Source: Bdellovibrio sp. (GTDB taxonomy: Bacteria; Bdellovibrionota; Bdellovibrionia; Bdellovibrionales; Bdellovibrionaceae). Taken from it: 10,363 nucleotides of DNA. The stretch covers positions 1 to 10,363 of the forward strand of contig PSRN01000277.1 in the NCBI GenBank assembly GCA_003176075.1. Reading direction: 5' to 3'. Under the pieces are notes generated by a model, which was given only the letters and a program-made list of their open reading frames with translations, ran no database searches and was not told where the DNA came from. A program made the translations under genes and the position numbers. The stretch's first letter is position 1. Every line of letters starts with the position of its first letter. Shown one piece after another: positions 5,078-10,363 of this stretch.

Positions 5078-5263
5078 ATGGCAAAAAGTTTTTTGGTGAC
5101 TCAAAAGAGGTCCCTTATAGGTTGCACTCAATCGCAGAGGGCCACCATGAAGGTCCTAGGCCTCCGTGGGCGTCACAAATCCGTGGTCGTTAGTGATAAT
5201 CCCGCGAACCGTGGACAGATTCTCAAGGTTCAGCATTTGGTTGAAGTGAAAGTTCAGAGGTAA
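5078..5263 (+). CDS. rpmD: 50S ribosomal protein L30
   Basis: L30 is a small 50S protein that binds 23S rRNA near the base of the central protuberance. The product is 61 residues, normal for bacterial L30. It begins K-S-F-L-V-T-Q-K-R-S-L-I-G and has the family pattern S-Q-R-A-T-M-K-V-L-G-L-R, then V-V-V-S-D-N-P-A-N-R-G-Q-I-L-K-V-Q-H-L-V-E-V. The ATG at 5078 is one base after the rpsE stop, with AAGGG at 5066-5070 inside the rpsE end, so the two are probably coupled. Presence of L30 argues against candidate-phyla-radiation bacteria, which typically lack it. Confidence 0.95.
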   Translation: MAKSFLVTQKRSLIGCTQSQRATMKVLGLRGRHKSVVVSDNPANRGQILKVQHLVEVKVQR

Positions 5264-5269
5264 AATAAT

Positions 5270-5716
5270 ATGGCAATTCTTTCTCAATTGGCCCCTGTGC
5301 CGGGGTCTAAACATTATCGCAAGAGGCTCGGTCGAGGGAGAGGGTCAGGCTTGGGACAAACCTCAGCCAAGGGCCATAAGGGACAAATTGCTCGTTCCGG
5401 GGGCCGTGTGCGCCGGGGTTTTGAAGGTGGGCAAAGTCCGCTTTCACGCAGGCTCCCTAAGTTCGGATTCAACAATAAGGATTTTCGCACTGAATACTCC
5501 ATTGTTAACTTGGATCAATTGAATCGTTTGGAGGGTGTCATCGGTCCGGAAGAGCTTGTGAAGTCAGGAATTATTCACAAGGGTCCGGTGAAGATTCTTT
5601 CGCGGGGCACCCTGAGCAAAGCTCTCACTGTCCGAGCGCATCGATTCAGTACAAAGGCAAAAGAGCACATTGAAAAAGCTGGCGGGAAAACTGAAGTCTT
5701 GGAACTGAAATCCTGA
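5270..5716 (+). CDS. rplO: 50S ribosomal protein L15
   Basis: L15 is a late 50S assembly protein whose glycine- and arginine-rich N-terminal tail penetrates 23S rRNA. The product is 148 residues (E. coli 144). The tail is evident at about residues 21-67: R-L-G-R-G-R-G-S-G-L-G-Q-T, K-G-H-K-G-Q, R-S-G-G-R-V-R-R-G-F-E-G-G-Q-S-P-L, R-R-L-P-K-F-G-F. The globular C-terminal domain has V-N-L-D-Q-L, V-K-I-L-S-R-G-T-L-S-K-A-L-T-V and the end block K-A-K-E-H-I-E-K-A-G-G-K. The ATG at 5270 has AGAGG at 5256-5260, nine bases upstream, overlapping the end of rpmD. It precedes secY by 23 bases, the standard order. Confidence 0.97.
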   Translation: MAILSQLAPVPGSKHYRKRLGRGRGSGLGQTSAKGHKGQIARSGGRVRRGFEGGQSPLSRRLPKFGFNNKDFRTEYSIVNLDQLNRLEGVIGPEELVKSGIIHKGPVKILSRGTLSKALTVRAHRFSTKAKEHIEKAGGKTEVLELKS

Positions 5717-5731
5717 AATTATAGAGAGGTC

Positions 5732-5740
5732 ATGAATTAG
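5732..5740 (+). promoter_or_regulatory. Possible two-codon upstream ORF overlapping the secY start
   Basis: An ATG-AAT-TAG mini-frame lies just before secY, and the last G of its TAG is the first base of the secY GTG start (5740). GAGAGG at 5724-5729 is 2 bases from this ATG and 10 from the secY GTG, so the mini-ORF is badly spaced and the site more likely serves secY. It is seen directly in the sequence; any regulatory effect is inferred and may be nil. Confidence 0.3.
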
Positions 5741-7062
5741 TGGCAAACTTGGCGGACGCGGCGAAAAACTCTGATCTATCTCGGCGTATATTATTCACTT
5801 TAGCGATGCTCGCAATTTATCGCTTGGGAGTGCATGTTCCCACGCCGGGCGTTGACAGCCATGCTGTGACTGACTTTTTTCAAGCGCAAAGTGCCGGGAT
5901 TTTTGGTCTATTTAATACCTTTACTGGTGGAGCCCTGTCGCAGTTCTCAGTTTTTGCACTAGGGATCATGCCCTATATTTCGGCTTCGATCATCTTTCAA
6001 CTCCTGACCTCGGCGATTCCAACTTTAGAGGCCTTGAAGAAAGAAGGGGAGCACGGGCGAAGAAAAATTAACCAGTATACCCGTTATGCGACGGTAGCCC
6101 TCGCGATCATTCAGGGTTACGGCATCAGTTCTTGGCTTGCCAACTCAACCCAAGGTGGAAAAAGCCTGGTGCTATCGCCGGTGGTTGGTGGATTCATGCC
6201 GTTCAAGATTATGACAGTCCTTACTCTCACGGCGGGGACCTGTTTTATTATGTGGCTGGGAGAGCAAATCACCGATCGGGGAATCGGCAACGGATCGAGT
6301 CTTATCATTTTCACCGGTATTGCGTCTTCAACCCTTTCGGGAGCCACACGCCTTTGGACTTTGATTTCCACCAATGAAATCACGAGCGCAGTGGCCCTTG
6401 GGCTGGTTGGGTTTATGGTCTTGATAATCGCGGCCGTGATCTTCATGGAAGTGGCGCAAAGGCGAATCCCCATCCAATACTCGCAGCGGGGTTCAGGAAT
6501 GCAGGCGATGAACCTGCCTTCGAGTCATCTTCCAATCAAAATCAATTTCTCAGGGGTGATTCCCCCCATTTTTGCGTCTTCGCTCTTGATGTTCCCGGCC
6601 ACCATGGCGCAATTCTCTCAGGCGGGTTGGCTTAAAGCATTGCAGGATACGCTGAGCCCGTCGGGCATCATTTATAATATTTTGTTCGTCAGCCTCATTA
6701 TTTTCTTTTGTTTCTTCTATACGGAGATCGTTTTTAATCCGACGGAAGTCGCTGATAATTTGAAAAAATACGGCGGTTTTATTCCTGGCGTTCGGGCGGG
6801 CAAAAGCACCTCGGATTACATTCAGAAGGTTCTGGATCGAGTCAATGTGGGCGGAGCCATCTACTTGAGCGTGATTTGTGTTCTTCCTCAAGTCTTGATG
6901 AGTTTGGTGAAGGTGCCATTTTATTTCGGCGGCACAAGCCTATTGATTCTCGTTGGGGTTGCCTTGGATACCAGCCAACAGATTCAGTCACATCTGTTAA
7001 CCCAGAAATATGAGGGATTCCTCAAAGGCGCGAAGATCCGCAGTCGAAGGGTGCAGTATTAA
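5740..7062 (+). CDS. secY: Protein translocase channel subunit SecY
   Basis: SecY is the inner-membrane channel of the Sec pathway; with SecE and SecG it passes unfolded proteins driven by SecA or by translating ribosomes. The product is 440 residues (E. coli 443), with ten hydrophobic segments at roughly 15-30, 71-92, 114-134, 152-173, 184-205, 215-236, 268-288, 309-330, 370-392 and 398-413. Family blocks are R-L-G-V-H-V-P-T-P-G-V-D, the plug region F-T-G-G-A-L-S-Q-F-S (61-70), L-G-I-M-P-Y-I-S-A-S-I, W-L-G-E-Q-I-T-D-R-G-I-G-N-G-S-S, N-P-T-E-V-A-D-N-L, and the SecA/ribosome-binding loop G-F-I-P-G-V-R-A-G (346-354). The GTG at 5740 gives the usual short cytosolic N-terminus; GAGAGG is at 5724-5729. 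Its TAA overlaps the adk ATG by one base. Confidence 0.98.
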   Translation: MANLADAAKNSDLSRRILFTLAMLAIYRLGVHVPTPGVDSHAVTDFFQAQSAGIFGLFNTFTGGALSQFSVFALGIMPYISASIIFQLLTSAIPTLEALKKEGEHGRRKINQYTRYATVALAIIQGYGISSWLANSTQGGKSLVLSPVVGGFMPFKIMTVLTLTAGTCFIMWLGEQITDRGIGNGSSLIIFTGIASSTLSGATRLWTLISTNEITSAVALGLVGFMVLIIAAVIFMEVAQRRIPIQYSQRGSGMQAMNLPSSHLPIKINFSGVIPPIFASSLLMFPATMAQFSQAGWLKALQDTLSPSGIIYNILFVSLIIFFCFFYTEIVFNPTEVADNLKKYGGFIPGVRAGKSTSDYIQKVLDRVNVGGAIYLSVICVLPQVLMSLVKVPFYFGGTSLLILVGVALDTSQQIQSHLLTQKYEGFLKGAKIRSRRVQY

Positions 7063-7700
7063 TGAATATTATTCTATTCGGTGCACCTGGAGCGGGGAAG
7101 GGGACTCAGTCCGCTCTTCTGGTCGGCCGTAAAGGTTATCACCAAGTGAGTACTGGAGATCTGTTTCGAGCGGCGATCCAAAATCAGACGGAACTGGGCT
7201 TGAAAGCCAAGAGTTTCGTGGACCGGGGGAGCCTCGTACCTGACGAGCTTGTGGTGGGAATGGTGGAGGAAGAACTTCAATCACTCGGTGGGAAACCCTT
7301 TATTCTCGATGGCTTTCCTAGAAACATCCCGCAAGCGGAAGCCTTGGAGAGTGCGTTGCGGCGGACCGGGATTAAAGTTGATAAAGTATTTTCGTTGGAA
7401 GTTCCCTTCGAAATTTTGAAGGAACGGCTTGTTGGCCGTCGAGTTTGTTCAAATTGTGGTCAGGTTTATCATGTTCTATCGTCTCCTCCGAAGAAGGAGG
7501 GGGTTTGTGACCGCTGTGGCGGGAAAGTGATTCAACGAAAAGACGATCAGGAAGACGTCATTGAGAATCGGCTGACGACCTATATGAATTCAACATCGCC
7601 CCTGAAAGCCTACTATAAAGCTAAGGGCCGTTTGGTTGAGATTGACGGCAATCGGGACGCGGAAAAGGTGTTACATGAACTGGAAAAGGGTATGGTTTGA
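7062..7700 (+). CDS. adk: Adenylate kinase, zinc-LID type
   Basis: Adenylate kinase interconverts ATP + AMP and 2 ADP in the cytosol and sets the adenylate energy balance. The product is 212 residues, the size of long bacterial forms. The P-loop G-A-P-G-A-G-K-G-T is at 7-15. The AMP-binding part has S-T-G-D-L-F-R (30-36), F-V-D-R-G-S-L-V-P-D, and D-G-F-P-R (83-87). The LID holds C129-X2-C132 and C149-X2-C152, the four-cysteine zinc site of structural type, inside G-R-R-V-C-S-N-C-G-Q-V-Y-H, followed by R-K-D-D-Q-E-D-V-I-E-N-R-L. The ATG at 7062 shares one base with the secY stop; AAGGG at 7047-7051 lies in the secY end, suggesting coupled translation. secY-adk is a common pairing. Confidence 0.98.
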   Translation: MNIILFGAPGAGKGTQSALLVGRKGYHQVSTGDLFRAAIQNQTELGLKAKSFVDRGSLVPDELVVGMVEEELQSLGGKPFILDGFPRNIPQAEALESALRRTGIKVDKVFSLEVPFEILKERLVGRRVCSNCGQVYHVLSSPPKKEGVCDRCGGKVIQRKDDQEDVIENRLTTYMNSTSPLKAYYKAKGRLVEIDGNRDAEKVLHELEKGMV

Positions 7701-7775
7701 GCGTGACTTTCATTTTTCTCGCTGATATCATCCGCTGCTATTTATTTTCATTTCGCTGAGTTTGTGGAGTGTCCA
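7701..7775 (+). other. 75-base pyrimidine-rich spacer between adk and rpmJ
   Basis: This gap holds no gene. map and infA, which sit here in many bacteria, are absent. It is T-rich and contains an imperfect direct repeat: TTTCATTT-TTCT-CGCTGA at 7708-7725 and TTTCATTT-CGCTGA at 7746-7759. GGAG at 7766-7769 is the rpmJ ribosome-binding site. I see no hairpin followed by a T run, and no promoter with good -35 and -10 boxes at the right spacing. It marks the spc/alpha operon boundary by gene content. Confidence 0.6.
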
Positions 7776-7889
7776 ATGAAAGTTCGACCTTCGGTAAAGA
7801 AGATTTGCAATAAGTGTAAGGTCATTAAACGAAAGGGCGTAATTCGTGTGATTTGCGCCAATAAAAAGCATAAGCAAAGGCAGGGATAA
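7776..7889 (+). CDS. rpmJ: 50S ribosomal protein L36, zinc-binding form
   Basis: L36 is the smallest 50S protein; it binds 23S rRNA near the L7/L12 stalk base and holds a zinc ion. The product is 37 residues: M-K-V-R-P-S-V-K-K-I-C-N-K-C, then K-R-K-G-V-I-R-V-I-C, then N-K-K-H-K-Q-R-Q-G. The zinc ligands C11, C14, C27 and H32 are all present, so this is the C+ form. The length and end match the family (37-38 residues). The ATG at 7776 has GGAG at 7766-7769, six bases upstream. rpsM begins three bases after its stop, the usual arrangement at the head of an alpha operon. Confidence 0.97.
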   Translation: MKVRPSVKKICNKCKVIKRKGVIRVICANKKHKQRQG

Positions 7890-7892
7890 AGT

Positions 7893-8267
7893 ATGGCTCG
7901 TCTTGCTGGCGTCGATTTGCCCCGGAATAAGCGAGTCGAAGTGGCCCTCACATACATTTTTGGAATCGGTAGACCCAGAGCCCGTTGGATTTGCCAACAA
8001 GCTTCAGTGCCCCCGGCTCTGAGGACCGATGAATTAACTGATGAACTGGTCGCAAAGGTCAGGGCCGTCATTGAAAGTAACTTTAAGGTTGAAGGCGACC
8101 TTCGGCGGGAAGTGGGACTTTCAATTAAGCGTCTGATGGATCTCAACTGTTATCGAGGGATTCGGCATCGCAAAGGCCTGCCGGTTCGAGGTCAGCGAAC
8201 GCGCTCCAATGCGAGGACCCGCAAAGGTCCGCGGCAGACTGTGGCCAATAAGAAAAAAGCAGTTTAG
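7893..8267 (+). CDS. rpsM: 30S ribosomal protein S13
   Basis: S13 sits at the top of the 30S head, forms bridges to the 50S central protuberance, and its tail reaches the P-site tRNA. The product is 124 residues (E. coli 118). It starts M-A-R-L-A-G-V-D-L-P-R-N-K-R-V-E-V-A-L-T-Y-I-F-G-I-G, the helix-hairpin-helix-like head. The middle has L-R-R-E-V, I-K-R-L-M-D-L-N-C-Y-R-G-I-R-H-R-K-G-L-P-V-R-G-Q-R-T, and the tail T-R-K-G-P-R ends lysine-rich. The ATG at 7893 has AGGG at 7882-7885, within the end of rpmJ. In E. coli the alpha-operon repressor S4 acts on the rpsM leader; here only three bases separate rpmJ and rpsM, so any such site would overlap rpmJ. Confidence 0.98.
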   Translation: MARLAGVDLPRNKRVEVALTYIFGIGRPRARWICQQASVPPALRTDELTDELVAKVRAVIESNFKVEGDLRREVGLSIKRLMDLNCYRGIRHRKGLPVRGQRTRSNARTRKGPRQTVANKKKAV

Positions 8268-8284
8268 TTTAATGAGGTGCTAGG

Positions 8285-8692
8285 GTGAGTAACGAAAAGG
8301 AAAAGGCAGTTGAGAAGAAGCCAACCAAGCGCAAGCTCAAGAAGGCAGTTTCGGTTGGTCAGTGTCATATTCAATCAGGATTTGGCAATGTGATTGTCAC
8401 CATTACCGATCCCGCGGGCGAAACCATTTGCTGGTCGTCTGCTGGACACTTGGGATTTAAAGGGAGCAGAAAGGGAACGCCCTTTGCCGCTCAGGTGGCA
8501 GCAGAGGACGCTTGCCGAAAGGCCGCGGAAGCTGGAATGAGGGCCGTTGAGATCTTTGTCAAGGGGCCAGGCGCCGGTCGTGAACCCGCAGTTCGAGCAA
8601 TTGCAGCTGCAGGGCTTAAGATCATCAGTCTAAAAGATGTAACTCCTGTCCCTCACAATGGCTGCCGTCCGCCGAAGCGAAGAAGAATCTAA
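8285..8692 (+). CDS. rpsK: 30S ribosomal protein S11
   Basis: S11 lines the 30S platform and the E-site and contacts the mRNA near the Shine-Dalgarno helix. The product is 135 residues (E. coli 129). A lysine-rich N-terminal tail of about 23 residues is followed by G-Q-C-H-I-Q-S-G-F-G-N-V-I-V-T-I-T-D-P-A-G, W-S-S-A-G-H-L-G-F-K-G-S-R-K-G-T-P-F-A-A-Q, and V-K-G-P-G-A-G-R-E-P-A-V-R. The end is D-V-T-P-V-P-H-N-G-C-R-P-P-K-R-R-R, including the H-N-G motif whose asparagine becomes isoaspartate in E. coli S11. The GTG at 8285 has GAGGTG at 8274-8279, five bases upstream. Confidence 0.98.
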   Translation: MSNEKEKAVEKKPTKRKLKKAVSVGQCHIQSGFGNVIVTITDPAGETICWSSAGHLGFKGSRKGTPFAAQVAAEDACRKAAEAGMRAVEIFVKGPGAGREPAVRAIAAAGLKIISLKDVTPVPHNGCRPPKRRRI

Positions 8693-8701
8693 GGAGCCAA
8701 T

Positions 8702-9328
8702 ATGAGTTGTGTGAAGAAGTCGGTTTGCAAGCTGTGTCGTCGGGAAAATATGAAGCTTTTTTTGAAAGGCGACCGTTGCTACACCGATAAATGTTCATTT
8801 GAGCGAAGGCCTTACCCGCCCGGTCAACATGGCCAGTCACGCTTAAAATTCTCTGAATTTGCGTTGCAGCTGCGAGAAAAGCAGAAGGCCAAGCGATATT
8901 ACGGGGTCGATGAGAAACAGTTCCGCCGATACTTCGCGCTGGCGGATCGATCAAACGACGTGACCGGCTTAGCCTTGTTAAAACTTTTGGAATCGCGACT
9001 GGATAATGTCGTGTATACCTTGGGCTTTGGGAGTTCACGTCGGGAGGCAAGACTCCTGGTCTGTCATAACCATATTCTCGTGAATGGTTCGCGGGTGAAC
9101 ATCCCGAGTTTCAACGTTAAAAAGGGTGACGTGATCGAGGTGAGGGAAAAGAGTCGCCAACTCGTCAAGGTGCAGTCGGCGATTCAGTCTGTTTCAAGGC
9201 GGACGATACCGGCTTGGTTGGAAGCCGATCATGCATCGTATAAGGGGACAGTAAAAGACCCGCCTTCGAGAGACGAAGTGACCTTGCCAGTTGAAGAGAA
9301 CATGATCGTTGAGTACTATTCTCGATAA
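8702..9328 (+). CDS. rpsD: 30S ribosomal protein S4, zinc-binding form
   Basis: S4 starts 30S assembly by binding the 5' domain of 16S rRNA and, in E. coli, represses the alpha operon. The product is 208 residues (E. coli 206). The N-terminal zinc site is complete: C9-X2-C12 in V-C-K-L-C-R-R-E and C26-X4-C31 in G-D-R-C-Y-T-D-K-C. Then come E-R-R-P-Y-P-P-G-Q-H-G, L-R-E-K-Q-K-A-K-R-Y-Y-G-V and the S4 RNA-binding domain: L-L-E-S-R-L-D-N-V-V-Y, F-G-S-S-R-R-E-A-R-L-L-V-C-H-N-H-I-L-V-N-G, K-K-G-D-V-I-E-V. The end is E-N-M-I-V-E-Y-Y-S-R. The ATG at 8702 has a textbook AAGGAG at 8691-8696 overlapping the rpsK stop. rpoA follows after 26 bases. Confidence 0.98.
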   Translation: MSCVKKSVCKLCRRENMKLFLKGDRCYTDKCSFERRPYPPGQHGQSRLKFSEFALQLREKQKAKRYYGVDEKQFRRYFALADRSNDVTGLALLKLLESRLDNVVYTLGFGSSRREARLLVCHNHILVNGSRVNIPSFNVKKGDVIEVREKSRQLVKVQSAIQSVSRRTIPAWLEADHASYKGTVKDPPSRDEVTLPVEENMIVEYYSR

Positions 9329-9354
9329 ATACGCACAGTCGGGAGATTTTTAGC

Positions 9355-10363
9355 ATGCATGAGCATTATTACAAATTTTGGAGAGATCTCATTAAGCCCA
9401 AAGGGTTTGAGGTGGACAAGGAATCCATTCGTGAGGATTACGCGAAGTTCATCATTCGCCCACTCGAACGGGGCTATGGTGTGACCCTCGGGAATTCGCT
9501 TCGGCGTATTCTTCTAAGTTCCATGATGGGCTCGGCCGTATCGGCCGTGAAATTTGAAGGAGTCCTTCATGAGTTTTCAACCATTCCTGATGTGTTGGAA
9601 GACGTTACGGACATTATCTTGAATTTGAAGGAAGTGCGGTTCCGTCATTTCGACTCTGAGCCTCACACCCTGAGAATTTCAAAGAAGGGACCGGGGAAGG
9701 TTACGGCCGCCGATATTCAGGTGACGGACCGCTTGCAGGTTCTAAATCCCGAACAGCAAATCGCAACTTTGGGTGCCAATGCCGTTTTTAATGTCGAAAT
9801 TATTGTTTCCTTCGGACGTGGTTATGATGCGGCTGAGATTCGTGAGTCGAGTTATCCGGTGGGATTTATTCCCGTGGATGCCCTGTATAGCCCCGTCCGC
9901 AAAGTGAATTACTCGGTTTCAAATGCTCGCGTTGGTCAAAGAACAGACTATGATGCCTTAGCCCTTGAAGTCTGGACTGATGGGTCTCTGAAGCCGGAAG
10001 AGGCGGTTTCATTGAGCTCAAAGATCCTGAAAGAGCAACTTCAGATCTTTTTGACGTTCGATGAATCCCTTGAACCTGCGGAAGAGACAAGGGATATCCG
10101 GTCTCCTGTTCTCAACGATAATCTCTTTAGATCGGTGGACGATCTTGAGCTTTCAGTTCGAAGCGCGAATTGTTTGAAGAACGCCAACATTCGATACATC
10201 GGCGAACTGGTTGTACGAACGGAAGCCGAAATGTTGAAAACAAAGAATTTCGGGCGAAAATCTTTAAACGAGATCAAGGAAATCCTGACTGAAATGGGAC
10301 TTAGCTTGGGAATGAAGATTGACGGATGGCCTCCACCCGGTTGGGATCCGAACGCGCCTGTTC
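9355..10363 (+). CDS. rpoA: DNA-directed RNA polymerase alpha subunit (3' end outside window)
   Basis: Alpha dimerises to begin core polymerase assembly, and its C-terminal domain contacts UP elements and activators. The frame is open to the right edge: 336 residues are visible with no stop, so only a few should be missing. The N-terminal domain (about 1-235) has R-P-L-E-R-G-Y-G-V-T-L-G-N-S-L-R-R-I-L-L-S-S (35-56) and H-E-F-S-T-I-P-D-V-L-E-D-V-T-D-I-I-L-N-L-K. The C-terminal domain (about 258-320) has D-D-L-E-L-S-V-R-S-A-N-C-L-K; R269 matches E. coli R265, the UP-element contact. K-S-L-N-E-I-K-E and G-L-S-L-G-M follow. The N-terminus F-W-R-D-L-I-K-P-K suggests delta-proteobacterial or Bdellovibrionota affinity. 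The ATG at 9355 has GGGAG at 9341-9345, nine bases upstream. Confidence 0.97.
   Translation, partial: MHEHYYKFWRDLIKPKGFEVDKESIREDYAKFIIRPLERGYGVTLGNSLRRILLSSMMGSAVSAVKFEGVLHEFSTIPDVLEDVTDIILNLKEVRFRHFDSEPHTLRISKKGPGKVTAADIQVTDRLQVLNPEQQIATLGANAVFNVEIIVSFGRGYDAAEIRESSYPVGFIPVDALYSPVRKVNYSVSNARVGQRTDYDALALEVWTDGSLKPEEAVSLSSKILKEQLQIFLTFDESLEPAEETRDIRSPVLNDNLFRSVDDLELSVRSANCLKNANIRYIGELVVRTEAEMLKTKNFGRKSLNEIKEILTEMGLSLGMKIDGWPPPGWDPNAPV

Noticed and set aside
4428..5079. Long minus-strand frames over the rplR-rpsE spacer and rpsE, with repeated proline/histidine-rich peptides
   Set aside because: They are shadows of the tandem repeat and of rpsE read backwards. The peptide repeats simply mirror the DNA units, there is no ribosome-binding site, and the + strand genes are certain.
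7697..7745. Promoter upstream of rpmJ (TTGAGC, GTGACT, TGATAT or TATTTA boxes)
   Set aside because: No pair of boxes has both a good match and 16-18-base spacing. Not called.

Overview
The window is a core ribosomal-protein supercluster, all on the + strand, running from the end of the S10 operon through the spc operon into the alpha operon. It holds 21 genes: rplV (3' part only), rpsC, rplP, rpmC, rpsQ, rplN, rplE, rpsN, rpsH, rplF, rplR, rpsE, rpmD, rplO, secY, adk, rpmJ, rpsM, rpsK, rpsD and rpoA (nearly complete, cut by the right edge). No mobile element, CRISPR array, tRNA or rRNA is visible, and no convincing promoter or terminator is seen. The whole stretch is probably transcribed as one polycistronic unit.

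Organism: a Gram-negative bacterium of moderate G+C. The gene order is the common bacterial one. The RNA polymerase alpha N-terminus carries an F-W-R-D-L-I-K-P-K segment of the kind I associate with former Deltaproteobacteria and Bdellovibrionota. S14 is the long zinc-free form, while S4, L36 and adenylate kinase keep their four-residue zinc sites. Placement near Bdellovibrionota or delta-proteobacteria is an inference of modest confidence. Shine-Dalgarno sequences are strong and start codons varied: GTG for rpsC, rplP, rpsE, secY and rpsK, and TTG for rpsN.

Layout: from 1 to 4029 genes are packed with gaps of -14 to +19 bases. Between rplN and rplE, where rplX (ribosomal protein L24) normally sits, there are only 7 bases, so L24 is absent from its usual place. 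rplR (4109-4474) is then isolated by two unusual spacers. The upstream one is a 79-base low-complexity stretch, almost free of C and full of stop triplets. The downstream one is 146 bases and carries a G+C-rich tandem array of 28-29-base units, each able to form a small hairpin. From rpsE to adk packing is tight again, with secY and adk overlapping by one base. A 75-base pyrimidine-rich spacer follows adk. There is no map or infA before rpmJ. rpmJ-rpsM-rpsK-rpsD-rpoA then complete the window.

Functionally the genes supply both ribosomal subunits, the main protein-export channel (SecY), adenine-nucleotide balance (Adk) and the RNA polymerase assembly platform (RpoA). I see no novel enzymatic or defence system. 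The most unusual signals are the missing rplX and the two expanded, repetitive spacers around rplR.
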